Of a stretch of 64,000 nt of DNA, positions 1 to 11,339 are shown piece after piece. Location of the stretch: contig NC_041019.1 in assembly GCF_004193775.1 (NCBI RefSeq), positions 31,480,034-31,544,033 on the forward strand, written 5' to 3'. The position numbers and the translations under genes are program-made. Every line of letters begins with the position of its first letter. Within the stretch, counting starts at the first letter, position 1. The DNA comes from Glycine soja (taxonomy: Eukaryota > Streptophyta > Magnoliopsida > Fabales > Fabaceae). The notes below the pieces were generated by a model, which worked only from the letters and a program-made list of their open reading frames with translations, searched no databases and was not told the DNA's origin.

Positions 1-648
1 GCTCAAAATTTGTCCTATAATTGGTGCCTATTTTATACCAATCCTAGTTATTAAATTTAAATTGAAAATTATTGTGAAAACAAGTGCCAAAATTAGAGGT
101 TTCTTGAGTCTTTTTTTTTTAGTTTTTCTATTATACTCTAGAGCCATTCTATATTTCTCTTTGAGTCCTAGCTTGCTTTTGTGGGCTTTTCATTGCTTTA
201 ATCGTTGAATAATCCTTGAAAATTTGTCTTGTTAAAAATCTGTTGGTTTAGATTTCATTTCAATTTTTTTTTGGTCTTTGTTTATTGCTTGTCTCTTTGT
301 TTCCTTGCTTGTGAGTTGCCATATAGGGAATTGGAAAGGAGGATTGGTGCCATACCTTGAAGAATTTGAGTCAAGAAGCAAGGGGCCAACCACCTTAAGA
401 GCTATTGGACTAAGAAGCACTCCAAATTAAGTGAAACACCAAAGAGAGAATAGCCACCACAATTGAGGACTTTTTTTTTTTTGTAATTTTGTAATTGGCA
501 ATTTGCTTTGCTTTCAAATTTTGTAACAAAAAGGCCTTTCATTGGAAGTAAGTTGGGAGCCTCCAATAGGTCACCCTACTTTCATTTGTGTGTAATAATT
601 TTAGGCAATTTTCCCTTAGGATAGTGAGTGTTTTGTTGGGAACCTTAA
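1..648 (+). other. Untranslated leader or LTR tail of the gypsy remnant
   Basis: This is AT-rich sequence without a supportable ORF, lying just upstream of gag. It should be the end of the 5' LTR plus the leader, but I cannot place the LTR end or primer binding site. Nothing else is visible. Confidence 0.4.
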
Positions 649-2166
649 ATGAGGTCATCCAAACACTCTGAGGATCCGCCTAGTTTGAATTTCTTGCACT
701 TTAATTTCTTGCTTACTTTCATAGCTTATTTCCTTTACCCTCCATTGTCAAACTGCCTAGATAGCTTGCCGTTTTACCAATTAGTTTTCACCTTATCTTT
801 CACACCTCTTTTAGTGTTTATTTTGGCTAGTTTCAACCATATTTTATTTTACCTTTTTTTTTTCAAACCCCCAACAAGAAAGAACCATAACTTAGGAACC
901 AACATGAGTCTTCATTCTTCATCTAGTGTTAATTGTGAGGGTTCTACTCCTAAGGACCCCTTGTATAAGATATTAGATGAGTTGAGATCCATTAAGTTGT
1001 GGAAAGAAAAACAAGAGAGAAAAGAAAAAGGTAAAAAAAGAGTGGAAGAAATAAGTCAAGATGAAAGAGAGAAAATAAGAGAGGAAGAAAGAAGAAAAAT
1101 AATGAAAGAAATGAAAAGAGAAAAACATGCCTCCTATAGTAGTCATGACTCTTGCAAGAGTTTAAGTGAAGAACTTAGCGACTATTATAGAGGGCGCCAT
1201 AGTTCACATACTAAACATCACTCCCAAAGAAGAGAAAAGGATAGAAGGCCTCAAGAGGTTAACATTAGCCTCCCATATTTCCATGGAAAAGATAATGTTG
1301 AGTCCTACTTATATTGGGAAATGAAGGTTGAACAACTCTTTGCTTGCCATCATATTAGCGAAGAGAGAAAAGTTCCATTGGCTACCCTTAGCTTTCAAGG
1401 GTATGCCTTCTATTGGTGGATTTCCTTTGTTAGGGAATGAAGGATTCATGGGGATCCACCAGTAGAGTATTGGAATGATCTTAAGAGTGCCCTTAGGAAG
1501 AGACACATTCCCTCCTACTATGAAAGGGAGCTTATGGACAGGCTCCAAAGGCTTAGACAAGGGAGTATAAGTGTTGAAGAATATAGACAACAAATGGAAC
1601 TACTCTTTTTAAGAGCTGGACTTAGGGAGGAGGAAAGAAAAAGCATAGCTAGGTTCCTTAGTGGGCTTAATATAGAAGTGAGGGACAATGTTGAACTCCT
1701 TCCATATAGGGACCTAGATGAGCTAGTCCAATTTTGTATAAGAGTGGAGCAACAACTTAAAAGAAAGCCTTCTTCAAAATCTTATGGCTCTCACTCTTAT
1801 TCAAGGAAGGACCAAGCCCATGAAATTTTAGGGGTTGCACCTTCAAAACCCAAGGAAGATAAGGGTAAGACCATAGAGAAATACACCCCTAAGACTAGTT
1901 TCCAAGAACGGACTAGCAACATTAAATGCTTCAAATGTCTTGGGAGAGGTCACATTGCCTCTCAATGCCCCACAAAGAAAACCATGATCATGAAGGGTCA
2001 AGACATTTATAGTACTCAAGAGGAGACTACTTCTTGCCCTTCCTCTAGTGGAAGTGAAGATGATATAAGGGGTGAAGAGTCTAGTGAGGAAGTCTACCTC
2101 CATGAAGAAGGTGACCTCTTAATGGTTAGAAGGCTCCTTGGAGATCAATCTTGTGATCTATCTTAA
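649..2166 (+). pseudogene. Ty3/gypsy gag (capsid-nucleocapsid), one nonsense codon
   Basis: Gag is the structural protein that packages retrotransposon RNA. One frame runs through the whole interval and is broken only by a TGA at 1438-1440; downstream codons stay in the same frame. The natural start is probably the ATG at 904, because the sequence before it is hydrophobic and unlike gag, while after 904 comes a highly charged Lys/Glu region. The capsid part (about 1530-1770) holds a block ending VEQQLKRK typical of plant gypsy gag. A CCHC zinc knuckle (CFKCLGRGHIASQC) lies at about 1927-1970. The C-terminal tail is rich in Ser and Glu. Family assignment is firm; the clade is inferred. Confidence 0.85.
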
Positions 2167-2475
2167 TCCCAAAGAGAGAATATCTTTTGTACAAGATGCA
2201 AAATTTTAGATAAAACTTGTTCTCTCATTGTGGATAGTGGATCTTGTTGCAATTGATGTAGCACAAGATTAGTTTCCAAGTTGAACCTCACTATCATTCC
2301 CCACCCAAAATCTTATAAACTTCAATGGCTCAATGAGCAAGGGGAAATGATAGTTAACCAACAAGTGAAGGTACCTTTCTCCATTGGGACATATAAGGAT
2401 GAAGTTAATTGTGATATAGTTCCCATGGGGGCAGGACATATTCTTTTAGGAAGATCATTTACAATGGCCTAACTA
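2167..2475 (+). pseudogene. Gypsy aspartic protease remnant
   Basis: The region continues in the gag frame after the TAA at 2164-2166. It shows the catalytic motif as VDSGS near 2230-2245, then a TGA near 2257, then a readable stretch 2281-2472 containing the HILLGR flap-side motif that ends plant gypsy proteases. The protease would cleave the Gag-Pol polyprotein. It is inactive here because of at least two in-frame stops. The continuous frame from gag fits a fused gag-pro organisation. Confidence 0.75.
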
Positions 2476-2537
2476 ATTAGATTACCCTCACCCATCTTGG
2501 CACTAAATTTGTGTTGCATCCTCAAACACCTTCATAG

Positions 2538-3562
2538 GTGGCTAAAGATCAACTAACTTTGAAAGATAAGAGGGATGAGGAAGAAAAACTAGAAAAACAA
2601 AAGAAAAAGAAGCATAGTAAGGCCTTGTCTTCAAAGGCCAAGGGGAAGGAAAAAGAGGGAAAGGATTCCTCCAAGAAGATTGTTAAGAAGGAAAATCATT
2701 TTGCAACAAAAGGTGATATTAAAAGAGCACTCCTTCTTAAACAATCTTTCTACCTTCTCCTATCAAGTGAAACATCCCTTAGCACTGCCACAATTCCTAC
2801 ATTTGAGAACTTACCCCAAAGGTCCAAGAACTCTTACATGAATTTGGTGATATATTTCCCAAAGAGATACCCCCTGGGCTACCTCTTTTAAGAGGAATAG
2901 AACACCAAATAGATTTAGTCCCAGGAGCACCTTTATGAGGCTTGTATGAATGGCTAGTGATGCCTTTTGGGCTCACTAATGCACCAAGCACCTTTATGAG
3001 GCTTATGCATCATGTCTTAAGGGATTTTATAGGTAGATTTGTAGTTGTTTATTTTGATGATATTTTAGTGTATAGTAGGAGCCTAGATGATCCCTTAGGA
3101 CATCTCAGGCAAGTTCTTTCAGTCCTTAGGAAAAACACCCTCTATGCAAATATAGAGAAGTGTACCATTTGGGTAGATAATATAGTTTTCTTAGGGTTTG
3201 TAGTTGGTAGAAATGGGGTCCAAGTGGACCCTGAGAAAATCAAGGCCATCCAAGAATGGCCCACCCCAAAAAGTGTGGGAGATATTAGGAGCTTCCATGG
3301 GTTAGCAAGCTTCTATAGAAGGTTCGTTCCTAATTTCTCTACAATTTCATCACCTTTCAATGAGCTGGTGAAGAAGAATGTGGCATTTACCTGGGGTGAA
3401 AAACAAGAGCAAGCCTTTGGTTTTGTCAAAGAAAAGCTTACTAAGGCACCTATTCTAGCTCTTACTGACTTTTCTAAAACTTTTGAGCTAGAATGTGATG
3501 CCTCTGGAGTGGGAGTTGGAGCTGTATTGTTACAAGGTGGGCTTTGTCCTTGGGCTTCCTAG
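2538..3562 (+). pseudogene. Gypsy reverse transcriptase and RNase H start, internally deleted
   Basis: 2538-2891 encodes a Lys-rich linker and the start of RT up to the region preceding the first RT motifs. At about 2930-2945 the sequence jumps into the middle of RT ([17 protein letters not shown]), so the fingers and first catalytic Asp are missing. The second catalytic block YFDDILVYS is present at about 3050-3076, followed by thumb, connection (VAFTWG) and the first RNase H block ([15 protein letters not shown], about 3490-3535). The reading frame changes between the linker and RT. An 18-bp sequence (AGCACCTTTATGAGGCTT) occurs at the deletion joint and again about 59 bp later. Confidence 0.8.
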
Positions 3563-3823
3563 AACCCAAAGAGGTGTAGACTCTATCTTTGTGGTGGTGG
3601 ATAGGTTTAGCAAGATGGCACACTTTATACCTTGCCATAAGGTGGATGATGCTTTCCACATCTCAAAACTCTTTTCCAGGGAAGTTGTGAGACTCCATGG
3701 TTTGCCTAGGACCATTGTGTCAGATAGAGATGCTAAGTTCCTTAGCCACTTCTGGAAAACCTTATGGGCTAAGCTAGGAACTAAACTTCTTTTCTCTACC
3801 ACTTGTCATCAACAAATTGATGA
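3536..3823 (+). pseudogene. Gypsy integrase core fragment
   Basis: After a second deletion joint at about 3536 the sequence encodes the centre of a gypsy integrase: [15 protein letters not shown] with the first catalytic Asp nearby, then [15 protein letters not shown] holding the second Asp, up to LLFSTTCH. The catalytic Glu that should follow is lost because the LTR of element A starts at 3824. Everything between RNase H block 1 and this point (rest of RNase H, integrase zinc domain) is deleted. Confidence 0.8.
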
Positions 3824-4146
3824 TGTCATACCCTAATTTCGTCTGGGGACCATCCGTTGTTGGGATGCGACCCTCGTTTGACCACTTCGAGGTATTTGGC
3901 ACCCATCGTTAGGCAATTTGTGAAGTGCCGAGACATGCCGGAAGCCAAAAGAAAAGCGTTGTAGCACAATCCGTGAAGTTCTGTGACATGCCGGAAATTA
4001 AAAGGAAGTGTTAGTGCACAATCCATAAAGTTCTGTAATGTTCCGGAAGGCAAAAAAGGGATGATTACGTAATCCGTAAGGTTCCGCAACATTACGGAAA
4101 GAAAACAAGTATCGTTACGGAATTCGTAAGTTTCCGTATCTGGGGC
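3824..4146 (+). repeat. Truncated 5' LTR of element A (U3 part only)
   Basis: It begins TGTCATACCC and carries four to five degenerate units of 55-60 bp with cores such as ATCCGTGAAGTTC and TTACGGAA. It lacks the TATA box, R and U5 seen in the 3' LTR and passes directly into internal sequence at about 4147, so it has no promoter core and no primer binding site next to it. Confidence 0.75.
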
Positions 4147-4161
4147 AATTGATGGGTCAAG

Positions 4162-5979
4162 AGCCTAGGAATCACCAGTCTAAAAGGATTGGGGCAATTG
4201 ATGGGTCAGCTCCAGCAACAAGCGTTTCACAAAGCTTACGGTAAAATCTGGGACCTAGCCATGGCAAAAGTCTCCACAGAGGCCATTGCCTCCCTCGCCT
4301 AGTATCATGATCAGCCGTTGAGATGCTTTACTTTTGGGGACTTCCAGTTATCACCCATGGTGGAAGAATTTGAAGAGATCCTAGGATGTCCTCTAGGGGG
4401 AAGGAGACCATACCTCTTCTCAGGGTTTTATCCCTCATTAGCTAGAATTTCTAAGATAGTCAAAATCTCGGCGCAGGAATTAGACCACAGAAAGCAAGTC
4501 GAAAATGGGGCAGTTGGAATAGCGAGAAAATGTTTGGAGGCAAAAGCAAGAATCTTGGCAGGTAGAGGCGAATGGGCTCGTTCATAGACATTCTCGCACT
4601 GTTAATCTTCGAAGGAGTCCTCTTTCCAAATGTGGATGGGTTGGTGGACCTAGCAGTGATCAACACTTTTCTTGCTTATCATGACCACAAGGAAAGCTCG
4701 GCTATCGCTATGCTAGCTGACCTATATGAAACCTTCGACCAAAGATGTGAGAAAAGTAGTACGAGGATTGTTTGTTGTACTCCAGCTCTTTATGCATGGT
4801 TGGTTTCGCACCTTTTTCGCCGAGAAGTGAGGCATGCTTGCCCGTTAGAAAGCAACCGTTCATGCACAGAGAAAGGAAGGGCGAATTAGGACCAACTCTT
4901 AGCAAACAAAGAAGGAGCGTCTGTCAACTGGTTCCCTTGATGGAAAGAAGGAAGAACCAGAGTTCTTATTTCATGCGGAGGATTCCCAAATGTTCCCTTG
5001 ATAGGGACGAGGGGTTGCATCAGCTACAATCCCGTTCTTGCTATAAGACAACTTGGCTACCCTATGAGAGGAGCACCAATAGAGGAAGAGATCGCGCCTA
5101 TCATTTCACGAGGTTTCAATGAGACCAACGTGGAGACACTTCGGAAGGTCCACAAAGCATGGGAAGCAGTACAAAAGAAGGACAAAGAGCTCAGAGGTAG
5201 TAACAATGGGCCCATCGGTGGCTACTGTAAGTGGTTGAAAGCCCATGTGCAAGGTTTGGATTGGCTCCTGAGTTTGAGAACTGCTAAAGGGGAGGAAGTT
5301 GAGGCACCGGAGGAAGATGAAGAGGTGCAGACCCTTAGGGCAGAACTCGAGCAAGTTCAAACAGTCAAAGAAAGGTTCAAATCGATAGCTCTTAAGATCC
5401 GAAAGGAGAATGCCGAACTAAGAGATGTAAATATAGCTACCACCAAGGCCTTGGAGCAAGAGACAAAAAGGGCTCGTAGGGAAGAACACGGCTGGGACAA
5501 ATTTCGAGGGGCTCTGTGGGGCAGTAACAGTGAGCTTAGGCTCTGGAGAGAGGAGAGGGACCAATCATGAGTAGACAGTTTGATCTTGAAGGGTGAGTTG
5601 GAGGTTTGCCTAAAGGTCCAAGAGAAGCTTGTCTTAGCGTTTATGCGAGACAGAGACCAGCATGTTAGCCATCATCAGCAAGTACCAAGAAGAATTAAAT
5701 CTAGCCACGACCCACGAGCAAAAAGTGGCGGACGAGTATGCCCGAATGTACGTGGAAAAGGAGGCTAGAGAAAGGGTGATCGACTCGTTACATCAAGAAG
5801 TAACAATGTGGATGGACCGATTTGCTCTTACCTTGAACAGGAGTCAAGAACTTCCCGGATTGCTAGCTAAGGCCAAAGCGATGGCGGACACCTACTCCAC
5901 CCCCGAGGAGATCCACAGACTTCTCGGCTATTGTCAGCATATGATAGACTTAATGGCCCATATGATTAGAAACCACTAG
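4162..5979 (+). pseudogene. ORF1 of element A (DUF7745-like, coiled-coil C-terminus)
   Basis: Open pieces at 4318-4587, 4572-4889, 4998-5570 and 5662-5979 read as one protein broken by frameshifts and a TAG at about 4887. The N-terminal part (FEEILGCPL, PYLFSGFYPSLARISKI) and the middle (FIDILALLIFEGVLFPNVDGL, GCISYNPVLAIRQLGYPMRG) resemble legume proteins that I recall as DUF7745, common in retroelements. The C-terminal third is a charged Glu/Leu/Arg coiled coil (about 5310-5560). Its position between LTR and gag fits Ogre ORF1, whose function is unknown. Frames: the second and third pieces share a frame, the first and last differ. The domain name is from memory and needs a profile search. 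Confidence 0.65.
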
Positions 5980-7015
5980 GAAGTTTGTATTGTCGCTCAT
6001 ATCTTGACTAGTTATAACTTTCTGAATAAAATGAGTCTATCCCGCATTTCTACTCCAAAGATCAGTGCGAATCAAATCACTCCCGCATTTTATCTCTAGC
6101 ATGCATTTATATCATGCATCGCATAAGCATCTCTTCATGGCATCATAATGAACATATCGTTCCTGCATTTGTTCGTTATCATATTCCAGCATCACATTTT
6201 GCATGAGTCATTCCATCATCATGCATACACGTTCAACATACTTTTTGTTCTACGAACTGCATACCTTTTATTTTCATGTTTGCTCATGCATGATCCTTGC
6301 ATTTTCCTCTGCAAAACAAAAAAACAAAAAAAGGGAAGCGTGAAAATTCACACTACATTCTTAGATGCATATGTTCGGTACCATGAGCCAACCATGTTGG
6401 GATCATAAACTCGTTTCACTTAAAAACAAAATGATTGAACATGGTACCTAATACATGGTTAACTAAGAGAAGATGTTTCTTCGGGCATCTCAATGTGATA
6501 ATTACATTTTTCATGCATGACATACGTATTCCCGAGTCTTTCATCTCTATGAAATGTTGTTGAAGTATTGGCGATCAAAATTGCCATTCCTTGGATTATG
6601 GGGTTGAACCAAGCTCATGCTTTTATAAAAAGGTTCATCAAGTCTAGTTGAAGTATGGAAGTAACCATCTTTCAAAAATTGGGGCAAAAGATGGATCGAG
6701 TTACATCGCTGCTTCATCTACTGCCAAACACATTTAGGACTGTTGATGTCCTTGTTACTTCCAGTTTCACCTTGACGAAGATGTCATGGACCATGTTGAA
6801 AATCTAAATTAATTCAACCCCATGTCCTGCGTAAAAATTCGCAATACTTCAACTGTGCATCATTCGCATACATCCATGTTGTTCATTGGTTGCATTGCTC
6901 ATTTCATTCTTTCCTTGAAAAAAAAGGGAACTTAATCATTGTTATAAAAAAGAAAAAGAACACGCTTTACGACGCCCTTACCAAACCTGTGCTAGAGCAA
7001 GAGCAATAGGTGAAG
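5980..7015 (+). other. Non-coding spacer between ORF1 and gag in element A
   Basis: AT-rich sequence with many CATGCAT/TGCAT-type words and no supportable gene. It aligns by eye with the reverse complement of about 33980-34860 in element B, showing that both belong to one family. Confidence 0.6.
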
Positions 7016-8510
7016 TAGAGGAGGTGCAAGAGCAGATGAAGGCCGACATAGGAGGCCATGAAAGAGCAAATGGACACAATGATGGAGGCCATGATGCACA
7101 TGAAGAAGATAATGGAAGCCAATGCGGTTGCAGTTGCCGCTACCAGCGCTGTTGCTAAGGTGAACCCGACGTCCCCATCTGGCATCAACCAAATGAATCA
7201 TCCAACCTCAGATATGGTAGGCAAAGATTTGGGAAGTACGAGCGGCCCCTATTATGTGCAAATTCAAAACAAGCACGCCTTCCCGCCATATGGCTTGCCT
7301 CCCAACTATACACCACCCAATGTGGCGTACACTCCTAAAGAGGAAGTCGATAACTTCGCTCCCATACTCATTGAAAGCCGACAACCTCATCATGCACATG
7401 TCTCTTAAACCGTGGGGGAGACACATGAAATTCCCCACCACAATCTAGCGGACTTTGAGCCTTGCCTCGGATATGCCACTGAAGGGCAAGCAGTTGGTGG
7501 TATACCCATGCCAAACACTTTGAAGGGCCCTCAGTTTCGCCCACAACCACAACCCTTGCATTTTGCGGTGGGAAGATCCCCTCCTGCTATGGCTGAAAAG
7601 GGAAAGTTGGATCATATAGAGAAAAGGCTCAAGGACATTGAAGGAGGCGAAGATTATGCCTTTGCTAACCTCGAAGAATTGTTCCTAGTACCCGAACATG
7701 GTCATTCCCAAGTTCAAGGTGCCGGACTTTGACAAGTACAAGGGGACTACTTGCCCCAAGAACCATCTAAAGATGTATTGTCAGAAGATGGGGACATATG
7801 CAAAAGATGAGGAACTATTGATACATTTCTTCCAAGAAAGTCTTACTGGGGTAGCTGTTACCTGGTATGCTAACTTGGAACCTTCCCGAGTCCATTCTTG
7901 GAAAGACCTAATGGTTGCATTCATTGTGCAGCATCAGTGCAATTCTGATATGGCTCCGGATAGGATGCAACTACAGAAAGTGTGCAAAAAAAGGGGCACA
8001 AATCTTTCAAAGAATACGCCCAAAGGTGAAGAGACCTGGAAACTCAAGTAGCGCCCCCAATAACAGAGAAAGAGATTATCACAATGATAGTAGACACGTT
8101 ACCAGTGTTCTACTATGAAAAATGGTGGGTTACACACCTTCAAGTTTTACAGATTTGGTCTTCGCCAGCGAAAGGATTGATGTGGGTCCGAAAAGAGGCA
8201 AATTTAATCATCTTGCTTGGACGAATGAGAAAAAAACTGGGGCAAATGAAGAGGGTGAGAATGAAGGAGAAAAAAACTTGCAACGAAAAAGCCTGTAGAA
8301 TTCACCCCAATTCCGGTGTCCTATACTGACTTGCTCCCATATCTACTTGATAATTCAATGGTAGCCATAATCCCAACCAAGGTTCCTCAACCTCCATTTT
8401 TCCGAGGGTACGACTCAAACACAATGTGTGCTCATCATGGAGGAGCCCCGGGGCATTCCATTGAGCATTGTATGACCCTGAAGCGTAAGGTGCAAAGTCT
8501 AAATTGATGC
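7016..8510 (+). pseudogene. Ogre-like gag of element A, frameshifted
   Basis: Consecutive open pieces (7058-7408, 7412-7732, 7698-8051, 8084-8329, 8316-8507) form a gag protein. The N-terminus is a Met/Glu/Ala-rich helix (MKEQMDTMMEAMMHMKKIME), then a Pro-rich stretch, then the retrotransposon gag domain (PDFDKYKGTTCPKNHLKMYC, LTGVAVTWYANLEPSRVHSW). The C-terminal CAHHGG...GHSIEHC is a degenerate zinc knuckle usual in this lineage. At least four frame changes make it non-functional. The same gene occurs on the minus strand in element B at 32217-33949. Confidence 0.75.
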
Positions 8511-8987
8511 GGGCTGGCCGAAATTTGAGGAGAATCGCGTATGAGTCCTGACATTGACAAGCGACACCACACATGGGGCAATTTTGAAAGCTGTTGTTAA
8601 TAACTCATCAGGATTTCCAAGTTTATGCCATTATTGTAAACCACAGTTACAATGCTAAAATGGATGAATTTGACATCCCTGTCTCTCTCATCCTTTCACA
8701 TACACATCTTTGATTATTCAACTTTCACTGGAATGTGGGTGCAAGCCATCGGTCTGTTTGCTCAAGTGACCTGCGCTCCTGAGTTTTGACTTCCAAGACT
8801 GTTCAATCAGAAATTACTCGTGCTACACATTTGGTGAGGGTGTCGTAAAACGACAAGTAAAGCAAAAATAAGTTTCAGAAAAAAAAAAGCATTTGATTGA
8901 CTGTGTTTTCAAGACGTTCATGAGACCTCATTTTATCATTCCGGAAAGTTTGTCTTTTTAGAGTGAAGTGAGTTATCAAGAATAGGA
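8511..8987 (+). other. Post-gag remnant, pol absent
   Basis: Short scraps of possible coding sequence follow gag (region around 8640-8830), but no protease, RT or integrase motif is present. The sequence ends at TGTTGG at about 8989, where a nested insertion begins. The matching stretch in B is about 31786-32216. Confidence 0.5.
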
Positions 8988-10185
8988 TGTTGGACAAATG
9001 GCCTTAGTTATCTTAAGAAGGGGGGGGGGTTGAATTAAGATACAAAGACTATTCCCCAATTAAACTTTCACTCTCTCTTTTTGGATTAAAAATGCACGCT
9101 TAACATGAATAACTCAAAAGACAATTCAAAATAAACTTCTTTAAAGCAAAAGATAGATAACAAAAAATAAGAGAAGTTTAAGGGAAGAGAGGAATGCAAA
9201 CTTGATTTATACTGGTTCGGCCACTTCCCGTGCCTACGTCCAGTCCTCAAGCAACTCACTTGAGATTTTCCACTCTCTTTGTAAGACTCCTTTTACAAGG
9301 TCTGAACCACATAGGGACAACCCTTCCCTTGTGTTCAGGAATCCTCTACAATAAGAGACCCTCGGTCTCTTAATCCCTTTTCATAAGTAAGAAGAAGAGA
9401 AGAATAAATCTCTCTTGAAAGAGATAGATTGTACAATGAAGATCAATGAAAATTCCTTATTGAATATGCAAGTGGTTGACCAAGGAATCTTTTTGAGAGG
9501 ATAAGACATTTCAGTTCAGAAAAAACTCTTAATCGTTTGAGAGGATAAAACTTTTTGGGCAATGAAAACTCTCTTTAAATTCGTGTTTCCAAGTCACCTT
9601 TGATGGCCATTCATAAACCATTTGAATAGATGTGACTCTTGGAAATTATTTTCTGAAAATCCCCTCTGGTAATTGGTTACAAGACTTGTGTAATCGATTA
9701 CAGGCTTTAAAATTTGAATTAAAACATTCAATAAATTGCTGGTAATCAATTACCATCCATGTGTAATCAATTACACATTATAAATTTTGAATTCAAATTT
9801 CTAGTGACTGTTTAAACATTTTCAGCTGCTGGTAATTGATTACTAGAGAGTAAATCGCAATTTGAAATGATTTAGATAGAATTCTTTGGCCAAACCATTT
9901 GCTTTTTCAATTTGGAAACTTCTTCCTAAGATTCTAGAGATCAACTTGATCATATATCTTGATTTTCTTGGATTCTTGGATTCTTGTCTTGAATAAAACT
10001 TAGAAGCACTTGATCCTTTGGCATCATCAAAACATCAAAACATCTTGCTTCTACATAGGAGTCATTTGACTTAATCCATCAACTGAAAAAATCCTTCAAC
10101 TATTTCTTGTCCTTGGAAAATTATTTTTGCAAAAATCAATTGCTTCTTTCATTCTCCCTTGCTACAAGGTTGTGAAAACAAAACA
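8988..10185. mobile_element. Nested LTR-like insertion in element A
   Basis: A block starting TGTTGGAC and passing through GGGGGGTTGAATTAAG and a TTCGGCCACTTCCCGTGCC segment is non-coding and resembles solo-LTR-like repeats abundant in legumes. It carries several palindromic TGTAATCGATTACA-like motifs at about 9670-9850. Element B holds the same block at the same internal place (30795-31785, opposite strand), so the insertion is older than the split of the two copies or is now part of the family. The right end is hard to fix because it falls in a tandem repeat. Confidence 0.5.
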
Positions 10186-10540
10186 ACGATGGATACCTTA
10201 GAGCCCTACAGTGGGGCAATGAAAGGCACCATGCATAAACCTCAAGCGAACCTAAGGGTGGATTAGAAGTTCTCACCCAATAGGTTCCTTGCTACAAGGT
10301 CATGACGAAAGACAACGATTGGTACCTCAAAGCCTTACACTGGGCAATGAAAGGCACCATGCAAAAACCTCAAGTGAACCTAGGGGCAGATTAGAAGTTC
10401 TCACCCAATAGGTTCCCAGCTACAAGGTCATGACGAAAGATAACAATTGGTACCTCAAAGCCTTACACTGGGGCAATGAGGGGCATCGTGTGAACATAGG
10501 GGTAGATCAAAAGTTCTCACCCGTCAATGTTTTTAAACAA
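10163..10540 (+). repeat. About 125-bp tandem repeat, three copies
   Basis: The phrase GCTACAAGGT(C/T)(A/G)TGA recurs at about 10166, 10292 and 10414, each followed by GGTACCT-like and GGGGCAATGA(A/G)(A/G)GGCA sequence. Copies are imperfect. The same repeat is found reversed in B at about 30430-30800. No coding function is evident. Confidence 0.7.
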
Positions 10541-10968
10541 AAACAAGGAGACAAACCTTGGAATTTCAGTGGATTGATTAAACGTCAAACGGCTCCATTG
10601 CCGTCATCAAATAGAACAAACACTCCGAGGGAGTTCCCGGAGAGATTTACAAAGATAGGATAAGGTTGCATGAATTATCGCCTCTTTCAAAAGGACAGTC
10701 CATCTGTGTTTTCCAAAAAAAAAATTAAATCAAAATCACAAAATAGGGAAAGAATGTCATGAACATTGTACAACTTTCCATTGCATGGCATTGTTTCATA
10801 TGAGGTCCGCATTTACCAAATTTCACAACAAAGGTTGCATGCATCTGCATCCCTAAAAATCATGTTAACTGCATAGATTTCCTACATCTAATGTCCAATC
10901 TTTTGAATTTGGGGTGATCGGCCCTCTCAATGAGTCAATCTCTTGCTTTCTCATAAGGGTGGAACCTT
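10541..10968 (+). other. Non-coding stretch before the 24-bp array of A
   Basis: Contains a short A run and sequence homologous to 29969-30430 (reversed) and 63786-64000 (reversed). No gene is supported; it appears to be untranslated element sequence. Confidence 0.5.
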
Positions 10969-11157
10969 GGGTACTAGTACCCTCGTCTTCAGAGGGCTGC
11001 TCGTCCTCGCCTTTAGAGGGCCACACGCCCTCACCATCAGGGGACTACACGTCCTTGCCTTCGTAGGGCTACACGCCCTCACCTTCCGAGGATTGCACGT
11101 CCTCACCTTCAGAGGACTACAAGTCCTCACCCTTAGAGGGCTACATGCCTTCGCCAA
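10969..11157 (+). repeat. Short 24-bp minisatellite of element A (about 8 units)
   Basis: It starts at the 14-bp palindrome GGGTACTAGTACCC (10969-10982). About eight 24-bp units follow, on this strand reading GTCCTCGCCTTCAGAGGAC-like with a GGGC/GCCC variant. It is the short form of the arrays at 29540-29968 and 49765-63785, which lie on the other strand because B and C are inverted relative to A. Confidence 0.85.
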
Positions 11158-11326
11158 ATATGTGTATATGTATATTATATTTGTTGTTCTTGTTGTTGTT
11201 AGTATTTTGTTTTGTGCAGAAGGAAAAAGAAAGAGTAGAGACGAGAGTAGTCATCACGGAAAGGGCAGGGCGGACGAAATCAGTGTCCTATCTTTGCTTT
11301 CCTCTTATCTCCGATGAGAGGTAAGT
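11158..11326 (+). other. 3' untranslated region of element A
   Basis: Contains a GT/TA-rich stretch (TGTGTATATGTATATTATA) and TTGTTGTTG repeats, then AGAGTAGAGACGAGAG. The same sequence is in both palindrome arms (22802-22988 and 37783-37969), marking the 3' end of this element family. Confidence 0.7.
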
Positions 11327-11339
11327 AAAGAGGGGCAAC
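11327..11339 (+). promoter_or_regulatory. Polypurine tract of element A
   Basis: AAGAGGGGCAAC lies immediately before TGTCATACCC of the 3' LTR. A purine-rich run directly upstream of the 3' LTR primes plus-strand DNA synthesis in LTR elements. The same run is next to the LTRs of B (22802-22814, reversed), the right arm (37957-37969) and C (46503-46515, reversed). Confidence 0.8.

Larger units (their letters stand above)
1..3823 (+). mobile_element. Ty3/gypsy retrotransposon remnant
   Basis: Order of coding remains is gag, protease, RT, RNase H start, integrase, which is the Ty3/gypsy order. Gag has a CCHC knuckle, the RT has YFDDILVYS, and the integrase has a [14 protein letters not shown] core, which together resemble plant chromovirus-like elements. 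Two internal deletions remove the front half of RT and everything from mid RNase H to the integrase core. The right end is cut by the LTR of element A at 3824. No intact LTR is recognised inside the window, so the left end lies outside. Confidence 0.85.

Noticed and set aside
10430..10663. 77-codon frame
   Set aside because: Lies across the 125-bp repeat and is not conserved in B.
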